Shown here one piece after another: positions 1 to 7,803 of a DNA stretch of 40,778 nucleotides. Numbering within the stretch: the stretch's first letter is position 1; each line of letters starts with the position of its first letter. The DNA is from Actinomadura montaniterrae (lineage in GTDB: Bacteria; Actinomycetota; Actinomycetes; Streptosporangiales; Streptosporangiaceae). A model generated the notes under the pieces. That model ran no database searches. It was given only the letters and a program-made list of their open reading frames with translations, and had not been told where the DNA came from. The position numbers and the translations under genes are program-made. The stretch lies in assembly GCF_008923365.1 (NCBI RefSeq), contig NZ_WBMR01000074.1, positions 1-40,778 of the forward strand, written 5' to 3'.

Positions 1-1035
1 ATCGCCCCGACGCCGCCGGCGAAGGGCGCCTACTTCGGCGCGTGGGTGCCGCCCGCGGTGGGCGGCGCGGCGACCAGGTCGCCGTCGTCCACGGCCTCGG
101 ACGGCGCGTCCGGTGGCGCGTCCGGCGGCGCGTCGGACGGCGCGTCCGGAGCGCCGTCGGGCACCGCGTCGGGCACGGCGTCGGGGAGCGCGTCCGGCAC
201 CCCGACCGGGAAGGACGCCGGCAAGCCGGGCATGGCGCCCGTCGCCGCGTTCGAGCGGGACATGGGCCGGCAGCTGGACATCGTGCAGAGCTACCGGGGC
301 TGGAAGTCGGAGTTCCCGACCGGGCTGGACACCTCCGTCGTCGAGAGCAACCGCTACCTGCTGCTGACGTGGGCGGGCGCCGACACCAAGGAGATCGTCG
401 AGGGCAAGTACGACGGGCTGATCCGCGCCCGCGCGAAGGCGATCAAGGCGACCGGCAAGCCGGTGTTCCTGCGCTGGTCCCGCGACATGGACCGGTCGTC
501 GGTGAAGGACCGGGTTCACTCGCCCGCCGACTTCATCGCCGCGTGGAAGCACCTGCGGCAGATCTTCACCGCGGAGAAGGTCGACAACGTCGCCTGGGTG
601 TGGTGCCCGAGCGCGCGCGGGTTCGGCGCGCCCAACGCGGGCGCCTTCTACCCCGGCGACGACCAGGTCGACTGGATCTGCGCGGACGCCCCGCCCGGCG
701 CCGACTACGAGTACCGGGACCTGTCGGAGACGCTGAAGGTGTTCATGCAGTGGGCCCGCGACCGGCACAAGCCCATCATGATCGCCGAGTTCGGGGTGCC
801 GAAGGCGTACGGGCAGCGGCGCGCCGAGTGGCTGCGCGCCGCCACCAGGACGCTGGAGGACCCGCAGGTCAAGGCCGTCGTCTACTTCGACTCCGACGAG
901 CAGGCCGAGGACGCGCGGGACAAGCGGCGCGCCTACTCGGTGACGGGCGACACGCACGCGGTGTCGGCGCTGCGGGAGCTGGCGACGGCGCCGTACTTCA
1001 ATCCCCGCAACCTCCCCGTGACGAGCGGGGGCTGA
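1..1035 (+). CDS. GH26-like glycosyl hydrolase (5' end outside window)
   Basis: The reading frame is open from base 1, so the true start and any signal peptide lie upstream. The visible part begins with AKGAYFGAWVPP, resembling the first barrel strand of actinobacterial beta-mannanase-like (GH26-type) proteins. A Gly/Ala/Ser/Thr-rich stretch follows (about codons 24-75), then a typical barrel: KPVFLRW, VAWVWCP, YPGDDQVDWICAD and PIMIAEFG. The Glu of IAEFG (codon 263, bases 787-789) fits the nucleophile. At the usual acid/base position, where relatives have a Glu-Met pair, this protein has RDM with Asp at codon 162 (484-486), so activity may be altered or lost. It would act outside the cell on a polysaccharide; the substrate cannot be read from the sequence. 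ispE follows after 21 bases. Confidence 0.75.
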   Translation: MAPTPPAKGAYFGAWVPPAVGGAATRSPSSTASDGASGGASGGASDGASGAPSGTASGTASGSASGTPTGKDAGKPGMAPVAAFERDMGRQLDIVQSYRGWKSEFPTGLDTSVVESNRYLLLTWAGADTKEIVEGKYDGLIRARAKAIKATGKPVFLRWSRDMDRSSVKDRVHSPADFIAAWKHLRQIFTAEKVDNVAWVWCPSARGFGAPNAGAFYPGDDQVDWICADAPPGADYEYRDLSETLKVFMQWARDRHKPIMIAEFGVPKAYGQRRAEWLRAATRTLEDPQVKAVVYFDSDEQAEDARDKRRAYSVTGDTHAVSALRELATAPYFNPRNLPVTSGG

Positions 1036-1056
1036 TCTCTCCCGTAGGGTTCTGGA

Positions 1057-1986
1057 GTGAGCGCAGTGAGGGTACGCGTCCCCGCAAAGGTCAACCTCCA
1101 GCTCGGCGTCGGGCCGATCCGGGAGGACGGCTACCACGACCTCGTGAACGTGTTCCACGCCGTGTCGCTGTTCGACGAGCTGACCGCGGAGCCGGCCGAC
1201 GGCCTGGAGCTCGCCGTCGAGGCGGCGCCGTACTCGCGGGTGGCGATCGGCCGGGTCCCGACGGACGCCCGGAACCTGGCGGCGCGGGCCGCGGTGCTGG
1301 TCGCGTCGCGGCTCGGCGTGGAGCCCCGGGTGCGGCTGCGGATCCGCAAGGCGATCCCGGTCGCGGGCGGCATGGCGGGCGGCAGCGCCGACGCGGCCGC
1401 CGCGCTGGTCGCGTGCGCGCGGCTGTGGGACGACCGGGAGCGGCCGGCGCTGTCGCGGGACGACCTGATGGAGATGGGCGCCGAGCTCGGCAGCGACGTG
1501 CCGTTCGCGCTGCTCGGCGGCACCGCGATCGGGGTGGGGCGGGGCGAGCGGCTCACCCCGGCGCTGACCCGCGGGACGTTCCACTGGGTGTTCGCGGCGG
1601 CGGACGGCGGCCTGTCGACGCCCGCGGTGTACGCCGAGTGCGACCGGCTGCGGGACGCCGCGGGGGAGAGCGCGCCGCGGCCGTCGGTCGCGGAGGACCT
1701 GATGACGGCGCTGGCGACCGGTGACGCGAAGGCGCTCGGTGCCGCGCTCGCCAACGACCTGCAGCCCGCGGCGCTGGAGCTGCGGCCGTCGCTGGCCCGC
1801 ACCCTGAACGCCGGGCGGGACCTCGGCGCGATCGGCGCGCTGGTGTCCGGGTCGGGCCCGACCTGCGCGTTCCTCGCCGAGACCGACGAGGACGCCGCCG
1901 ACCTCGCGGTGGCGCTGGACGGCGCGGGGGTGGCGGAGCAGATCGTCCGGGCGCAGGGGCCGGTGCCCGGCGCCACCGTGCTCTGA
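1057..1986 (+). CDS. ispE: 4-diphosphocytidyl-2-C-methyl-D-erythritol kinase
   Basis: IspE phosphorylates CDP-methylerythritol with ATP in the MEP pathway of isoprenoid precursor synthesis, in the cytosol. The protein has 309 residues, the usual length. The N-terminal PAKVNLQL and the GHMP-kinase ATP loop PVAGGMAGGSADAAAAL (about residues 102-118) are clear, and a C-terminal GALVSGSGPTCAFL matches the last GHMP motif. Two GTG starts are possible: 1057, which overlaps the GGAG at 1054-1057, and 1066, which sits 8 bases after that GGAG. The 1057 start gives the N-terminus seen in relatives (MSAVRVRVPAKVN), while 1066 has the better ribosome-binding spacing. A hairpin follows the stop directly. 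The neighbouring ABC-F gene is a usual actinobacterial partner. Confidence 0.95.
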   Translation: MSAVRVRVPAKVNLQLGVGPIREDGYHDLVNVFHAVSLFDELTAEPADGLELAVEAAPYSRVAIGRVPTDARNLAARAAVLVASRLGVEPRVRLRIRKAIPVAGGMAGGSADAAAALVACARLWDDRERPALSRDDLMEMGAELGSDVPFALLGGTAIGVGRGERLTPALTRGTFHWVFAAADGGLSTPAVYAECDRLRDAAGESAPRPSVAEDLMTALATGDAKALGAALANDLQPAALELRPSLARTLNAGRDLGAIGALVSGSGPTCAFLAETDEDAADLAVALDGAGVAEQIVRAQGPVPGATVL

Positions 1987-1988
1987 AT

Positions 1989-2001
1989 CCGGCGAAGCCG
2001 G
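1989..2001 (+). terminator. hairpin just after ispE
   Basis: CCGGC, loop GAA, GCCGG begins two bases after the ispE stop. A second small hairpin of five G, CGG and five C follows at 2010-2022. There is no T tract, so this would be an actinomycete-style terminator without a U tail. Confidence 0.45.
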
Positions 2002-2047
2002 CCGGGGGTGGGGGCGGCCCCCTCGGGGGGTGCTGAACCGATCACGG

Positions 2048-2066
2048 TGTGTGCTCTCGGCACACA
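2048..2066 (+). promoter_or_regulatory. 7-bp inverted repeat upstream of small membrane protein
   Basis: TGTGTGC, loop TCTCG, GCACACA is a perfect inverted repeat about 65 bases before the start at 2132. It could be an operator or a leader hairpin. No clear promoter hexamers were recognised around it. Confidence 0.35.
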
Positions 2067-2131
2067 AGCGAACTCCGCGCGCGCGGCGGGCGTCCTGATC
2101 ATTGACGCCGATTCCGCGACGAGGTGGAGCG

Positions 2132-2275
2132 ATGACGTATCTGACGGGGCTGCTGGGCCTGGTGGCCGTCGTGATGATGGCGACGCTCGCCGTCCTGGCC
2201 GTGCGCCGGGACCGGGCGATCCGCCGCGACGCCCCCGACGCGGTGATCCCGCCGCACCGTCCGCCGCTACGCTGA
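2132..2275 (+). CDS. small single-pass membrane protein (47 aa)
   Basis: An ATG is preceded by an AGGTGGAG ribosome-binding site at 2122-2129. The product is 47 residues: a hydrophobic helix (about residues 3-24, LTGLLGLVAVVMMATLAVLAV) followed by a basic, then proline-rich, tail (RRDRAIRR, PPHRPPLR). The expected topology is one membrane helix with a cytoplasmic positive tail. I do not recognise a family. It lies between ispE and another small membrane protein (2312) in the same direction, 36 bases apart, so the two may be cotranscribed. Confidence 0.55.
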   Translation: MTYLTGLLGLVAVVMMATLAVLAVRRDRAIRRDAPDAVIPPHRPPLR

Positions 2276-2311
2276 TGCCGACTCGGGGCGCCTTCGACTG
2301 AGGGACCGACA

Positions 2312-2665
2312 GTGAACCATTCGTCAGGAGCGGGCATCAGCGTGGTCGAACTGCTGGTCATTCTTCTCGTTTTCGCCGTCGTGGTCGCGGTGCCGGTGGT
2401 GATCGTGATCGCCGTCGTGGCGTCGCGCAGGCGCGCCGCGTCCTCTTCGGCGTATACGCCTCCGGGCGGTCAGAGGCCCGGCCCGCCCCAAGGCCCGCCG
2501 TACGGGCAGCCGGGGCCGCCCCAGGGACCGTCGTACGGGCAGCCCGGCCCGCCCCAGGGGGCGCCGTACGGGCAGCCGCAGCCGCCGCAGCCGCCGCAGG
2601 GGCCGCCGGACCAGCAGGGGCAGCAGGGGCAGCAGGGGCAGGGCTGGGCGCCGCCGCAGGGCTGA
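2312..2665 (+). CDS. membrane protein with Pro/Gly/Gln-rich repeat tail
   Basis: The 117-residue product starts at GTG 2312 after GAGGGA. Residues 12-37 are a strongly hydrophobic helix (VELLVILLVFAVVVAVPVVI and on), followed by an RRR stop-transfer signal. The tail carries three 11-residue repeats of the type GPPQGxxYGQP (bases 2480-2512, 2513-2545 and 2546-2578), then PQPPQPPQ and a GQQ run. Such tails are usual in small actinobacterial membrane proteins of unknown role, and no function can be assigned. The repeats are near-identical 33-bp units that could change in number by slippage. Confidence 0.7.
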   Translation: MNHSSGAGISVVELLVILLVFAVVVAVPVVIVIAVVASRRRAASSSAYTPPGGQRPGPPQGPPYGQPGPPQGPSYGQPGPPQGAPYGQPQPPQPPQGPPDQQGQQGQQGQGWAPPQG

Positions 2666-2707
2666 CTGCACGGGCGGTGCGCGCGGGGCCATAGGCTGGA
2701 CGGCGTC

Positions 2708-4471
<1,764 letters not shown>

Positions 4472-4492
<21 letters not shown>

Positions 4493-4534
4493 CCCGCCGA
4501 GGACATCGACCAGCTCGCCGAGGACATCGACCAG
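4472..4534 (+). repeat. three 21-bp tandem repeats spanning the ABC-F stop
   Basis: Units are at 4472-4492, 4493-4513 and 4514-4534. Each encodes [L/P]AEDID followed by CAG, except that the first unit has TAG, the stop of the ABC-F gene. The frame stays open after that TAG until TGA at 4583-4585, giving a possible 30-residue extension. Confidence 0.9.
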
Positions 4535-4550
4535 CGCCCGATATCGGGCG
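4535..4550 (+). promoter_or_regulatory. 16-bp perfect palindrome before the amidase gene
   Basis: CGCCCGATATCGGGCG is self-complementary over 16 bases. It lies directly after the tandem repeats and 42 bases before the amidase ATG at 4593. It could be an operator for the amidase gene or part of the ABC-F terminator. Confidence 0.4.
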
Positions 4551-4592
4551 GAACCTCTGGTGCTCGGCGTCCGGAGTCGCCATGATCCAGCA

Positions 4593-5705
4593 ATGACGAC
4601 TTGGATCGTGAAGATCGACGACGTGCCGGGGGACGGTCCGCGGCTCGCGGTGAAGGACGCCATCGACGTGGCCGGGCTGCCAACGACGGCGGGCAGCCGG
4701 GCGGTGGCCGAGCGCGCGGAGCCGGCGGCGGCCGACGCGGCCGTTGTCGCGTCGGCGCGCGCGCAGGGCGCCCGTATCGTCGGCAAGGTCAACCTCACCG
4801 AGTTCTGCCTGGGCGCCGACGGTGTCAACCCGTGGTCGGGCACGCCGGTGAATCCGCTGGACCCGGCGCGGGTGCCGGGCGGGTCGTCCAGCGGGTCGGC
4901 GGTGGCGGTCGCGTCGGGGGAGGCGGACGTCGCGTTCGGCACCGACACCGCCGGGTCGGTGCGGATCCCGGCGGCGTGCTGCGGGATCGCGTCGCTGAAG
5001 ACGACGCACGGGCGCGTCCCGCTGGACGGCGTGTACCCGCTGTCGCCGACGCTCGACACCGTCGGGCCGATGGGCCGCGACGTCGCCGCCGTCGTCACCG
5101 GCATGCGGCTGATCGAGCCGGGGTTCGCCCCGGACGCCTATGACGCGAACATGACGATCGGGCGGCTGCGCGTCCCGAACGTGGACCCGGCGATCGACGC
5201 GGCCGTGGACGACGCGCTCCGCCTGCTCGGCCCGATCACCGACGAGACGTGCGAGCACTTCCAGGACGCGGCGCTCGCGAACGGCGTGTTCGTCGGCGAG
5301 GAGGCGTACGCGCAGAACGGCCCGCTACTCGGCGACCCGTCGAGGATCAGCGAGCGGATGTACCGGCGGCTCAACGTGCTGAAGGAGGCCGCGGCGGGCC
5401 GGCGCCCGTGGGCGGAGCAGCTCCAGAAGACGGTCCGGGCGGAGTTCGACGCGCTGCTGGACCGGCACGGGGTGCTCGCGCTGCCGGTGCTGGCCGGGGT
5501 CGCGCCGGAGCCGCCGGGCGGCGACGACGACCTGCTGCTGACGATGCTCACCGGCACGGTCAACGTGGCGGGGCTGCCGGCGTTCGCGCTGCCCGTCCCG
5601 CTGCCGGGCTCGCACCTGCCCGCGTCCGTGCAGCTCATCGGCCCGGCGGGGAGCGAGGAGCGGCTCTGCGCCGTCGCCGCGGCGCTGGAGGAGGCGCTGC
5701 GCTGA
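4593..5705 (+). CDS. amidase-signature family protein
   Basis: A 370-residue amidase-signature hydrolase that would cleave amide bonds by a Ser-cisSer-Lys triad. The Lys lies in RLAVKDAID (K21), the cis-Ser in PGGSSSGSAVAVASG and the nucleophile Ser in GTDTAGSVRIPAA. The enzyme starts almost at the catalytic Lys and is shorter than the usual 450-500 residues, mainly from a reduced middle region. ATG 4593 is preferred; an upstream GTG at 4560 would add eleven residues without a family match. The ribosome-binding site is weak. The substrate is unknown. A MarR-type gene lies tail-to-tail on the other strand nine bases away. Confidence 0.85.
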   Translation: MTTWIVKIDDVPGDGPRLAVKDAIDVAGLPTTAGSRAVAERAEPAAADAAVVASARAQGARIVGKVNLTEFCLGADGVNPWSGTPVNPLDPARVPGGSSSGSAVAVASGEADVAFGTDTAGSVRIPAACCGIASLKTTHGRVPLDGVYPLSPTLDTVGPMGRDVAAVVTGMRLIEPGFAPDAYDANMTIGRLRVPNVDPAIDAAVDDALRLLGPITDETCEHFQDAALANGVFVGEEAYAQNGPLLGDPSRISERMYRRLNVLKEAAAGRRPWAEQLQKTVRAEFDALLDRHGVLALPVLAGVAPEPPGGDDDLLLTMLTGTVNVAGLPAFALPVPLPGSHLPASVQLIGPAGSEERLCAVAAALEEALR

Positions 5706-5714
5706 CGGGGCGCC

Positions 5715-6203
5715 CTAGGCGTCGAAGGGGATGAGGAGGGTGCGGAGCAGGACGGCGAGGGTCTCGCGCTGGTCGGGGCTGAGCCCCTCGAGGATGGCCT
5801 GCTCGCGGCCCAGCAGGTCGGCGAACGCGGCGTCCACGCGCGTCAGGCCCGCCTCGGTGAGGCGGACCTGGACGCCGCGCTTGTCCTGCGGGTCGGGGTG
5901 CCGCTCGACCAGGCCGGCGGCGGCGAGCCGGTCGATGCGGTTGGTCATGGTGCCGGAGGTCACCAGCGTCGCCCGCAGCAGCTGCCCGGGGCTCAGCTGG
6001 TAGGGGGCGCCGGCCCGGCGCAGCGCGGTGAGCACGTCGAACTCCCACGACTCGACCTGGTGGGCGGCGAACACGGCGCGGCGGGCGCGGTCGAGGTGCC
6101 GGGCCAGCCGGGACACCCGGCTGAGGACCTGCAGCGGCCGGACGTCCAGGTCCGGGCGCTCGGCCTGCCACGCGGCGACCAGCCGGTCGACCTCATCCTC
6201 CAT
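5715..6203 (-). CDS. MarR-family regulator, TamR/UrtR-like
   Basis: The 162-residue protein has a winged helix typical of MarR proteins (TLVTSGTMTNRIDRLAAAGL as recognition region; a DPQDKRG wing). It also has the extra N-terminal helix of the PecS/HucR/TamR (UrtR) group, including Trp12, Asp56 (WEFDVL) and Arg89 (MTNRIDRL), which match ligand-pocket positions described for that group. Such regulators bind small anions like urate or, for Streptomyces TamR, aconitate-type ligands. The ATG lies 6 bases after a TAGGGT -10 box, so the mRNA is probably leaderless. An operator-like site sits just upstream of that box. Similar sites flank the tam promoter near 13.35 kb. It may share a transcript with the two genes upstream but also has its own promoter. 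Confidence 0.85.
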   Translation of the reverse strand: MEDEVDRLVAAWQAERPDLDVRPLQVLSRVSRLARHLDRARRAVFAAHQVESWEFDVLTALRRAGAPYQLSPGQLLRATLVTSGTMTNRIDRLAAAGLVERHPDPQDKRGVQVRLTEAGLTRVDAAFADLLGREQAILEGLSPDQRETLAVLLRTLLIPFDA

Positions 6204-6209
6204 GCCGCA

Positions 6210-6233
6210 ACCCTACCTGTCTTGATATCGAGG
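6210..6233 (-). promoter_or_regulatory. MarR-gene promoter and TamR-type operator
   Basis: The plus-strand sequence TCTTGATATCGAGG (6220-6233) is a TCTTGA-N2-TCGAGG inverted repeat. On the minus strand it is followed after 4 bases by TAGGGT (6215-6210), a good -10 box, and the MarR ATG comes 6 bases later. A repressor bound here would block its own promoter. Confidence 0.6.
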
Positions 6234-6252
6234 GACCTGCGGCCGGTCGGGG

Positions 6253-6651
6253 CTAACCGAACAGGGTTCGCTCGACGTGCTGGGTGTCGGCGTACTCCCG
6301 CACCGAGACGATCTTCCCGTCCCGGACGACGTAGATCCCGGCGCACCGGTTGTCGTAGATCTTGCCCGATCGGGTGATCCCCTTAGCCGTCCACTCCGCG
6401 AGCACCTGGTCGCCTTCGGCGATCACGTTGACGAGCGCGACCTCCGGCGCCGTGCCGGGCTTGAACAGGTTCCCGGTCGCGGCCCCGAGGAAGTCGTCGA
6501 CGATCGCGTCGCGGCCCTTCCAGGTGCCGGTCAGCGGGAGGTCGCCCGGGTAGGTCCAGGTCGCGTCCTCGGCGAAGCTGTCCTTGATCGTCTCCAGGTC
6601 GCCGTCGGCGACGGCCTGGACGTAGCGGACGACGACGTCCTTGGCGTTCAT
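6253..6651 (-). CDS. SnoaL-like / NTF2-fold protein
   Basis: A 132-residue protein that looks like the SnoaL-like polyketide-cyclase and ketosteroid-isomerase superfamily. It has an N-terminal helix pair (VVVRYVQAVADGDLETIKDSFAEDATWTYPG), a KGRDAI turn and strands ending in GKIVSVREYADTQ. Members are small cone-shaped enzymes or binding proteins, and the substrate cannot be told. The start at 6651 follows GAGGAGA. It lies 26 bases after the MDR gene and 49 bases before the MarR gene on the same strand, suggesting a three-gene operon. Confidence 0.8.
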   Translation of the reverse strand: MNAKDVVVRYVQAVADGDLETIKDSFAEDATWTYPGDLPLTGTWKGRDAIVDDFLGAATGNLFKPGTAPEVALVNVIAEGDQVLAEWTAKGITRSGKIYDNRCAGIYVVRDGKIVSVREYADTQHVERTLFG

Positions 6652-6677
6652 GCCGGTCTCCTCGTGTACGTGTGCGT

Positions 6678-7598
6678 TCAGCGGTCGATGGTGAGGACGG
6701 CGTTGCCGCGCACGCGGCGTTCGCGCAGGTCGGCGAGCACGGCGGCGGTCTCGGCCCAGTCGGCGGTCCGGCCGATCTCCGGGTGCAGCCGCCCGCGGCT
6801 GACGAGCCGGACCAGGACGGCCAGGTCGTCGGCGATCGCGGTGTCGGCGTCCTCGTAGTGGAAGTGCCGGATGGTCGCGGACTCCGGCCCGTCGAAGAAC
6901 CGGAAGAAGTCGAGCGTCACGGGCGTCCGCGACGCCTGCCCGAACCAGATCAGCGTGCCCCGCCGCCGCAGCCGCGCCAGCGCGTCGGTGAACTGCGCGC
7001 CGCCGGTCGACTCCAGCACCAGGTCGAACGGGCCGTCCGCGGACGCCGCGTCCGGCACCACCGCGGCGCCGAACTCCGCGAGCCGCCGTCCCCGCTCCGG
7101 CGTCGCCGCCACCGCGGTGACCTCCGCGCCCGCAGCGGTGGCCAGCTCGGTGACGTAGTGCCCCACGCCGCCGGACGCCCCCGTGAGCAGGACCGTCCGT
7201 CCCGCGAGCGGCCCGGCGGCGCGCAGCAGCCGCAGCGCGGTGAGGCCCGCGAGCGGCAGCGCCGCCGCCGTCTCCACCGGCACCGAGGCGGGCAGCTCCG
7301 CGAGCGACCCGGCCGGCACCGCCGCGTACTCGGCCCAGCCCGCCGACGGCGGATGCCCGACGACCCGCGTCCCGCACGCGGGACCCGACCCGTCCGCCGC
7401 GGCCTGGACGACCAGGCCCGCGACGTCCTTGCCGGGACGCCAGCCGGGCCGGTCGCCCTCCAGCTGGAACGTCTCGCCGCGGTTGACCGAGAACGCCGCC
7501 ACCTTCACCAGCGCCTCGTCCGGGCGCGGCTCCGGCTCGTCGACGTCGGCGAACGCGACGGTCTCCCGCGCGTCGCCGGTCGGTACCAACGCCTTCAC
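6678..7598 (-). CDS. MDR-family NADPH:quinone oxidoreductase-like enzyme
   Basis: A 306-residue medium-chain dehydrogenase/reductase without the zinc-binding cysteines. The N-terminal MKALVPTG and the SVNRGETF segment are typical, and the Rossmann motif is VLLTGASGGVGHYVTELA. The C-terminal half is a nucleotide-binding fold ending NAVLTIDR. It would reduce a quinone or an enone with NADPH in the cytosol. The start is GTG 7598, chosen because GGAGGAGGAG stands directly before it; more upstream codons give a basic, unrelated sequence. It heads the minus-strand group with the SnoaL-like and MarR genes and diverges from the MMPL exporter. Confidence 0.85.
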   Translation of the reverse strand: MKALVPTGDARETVAFADVDEPEPRPDEALVKVAAFSVNRGETFQLEGDRPGWRPGKDVAGLVVQAAADGSGPACGTRVVGHPPSAGWAEYAAVPAGSLAELPASVPVETAAALPLAGLTALRLLRAAGPLAGRTVLLTGASGGVGHYVTELATAAGAEVTAVAATPERGRRLAEFGAAVVPDAASADGPFDLVLESTGGAQFTDALARLRRRGTLIWFGQASRTPVTLDFFRFFDGPESATIRHFHYEDADTAIADDLAVLVRLVSRGRLHPEIGRTADWAETAAVLADLRERRVRGNAVLTIDR

Positions 7599-7699
7599 GG
7601 CTCCTCCTCCGCTCCCTGCGCCGGCGACCCTTCGCCGGTGCGGTGGACCCAGTCGACCGCACCCCGTACGCCCCCGTCCAACAGCCATTGAGCAGGGAT

Positions 7700-7716
7700 G
7701 ACAACCACTGGTTGTC
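7700..7716 (+). promoter_or_regulatory. palindromic operator between divergent MDR and MMPL genes
   Basis: GACAACCA, C, TGGTTGTC is a perfect 17-base palindrome with 8-base arms. It lies about 100 bases from the MDR start (7598) and 85 bases from the MMPL start (7801). The form suits a TetR- or PadR-type dimer. No such regulator gene is adjacent. Confidence 0.55.
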
Positions 7717-7764
7717 GTCGCATGTCCATCGGGTGGTGGACACCGGGTTCAGCCGGTCGAGGCT

Positions 7765-7803
7765 CATGCCGGAGGGGGTCGCGACGGAAGCATTTCCGGC
7801 ATG
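7765..7803 (+). promoter_or_regulatory. hairpin burying the MMPL start codon
   Basis: CATGCCGGA (7765-7773) can pair with TCCGGCATG (7795-7803). The second arm contains the ATG at 7801, and the 21-base loop holds the GGAAG ribosome-binding site (7786-7790). Folding in the mRNA would hide the start codon; whether it does so in the cell is inference. Confidence 0.45.

Noticed and set aside
2008..2301. A 97-codon plus-strand frame between ispE and the repeat-tail membrane protein
   Set aside because: It overlaps the better-supported 47-residue membrane protein in another frame and has no ribosome-binding site.
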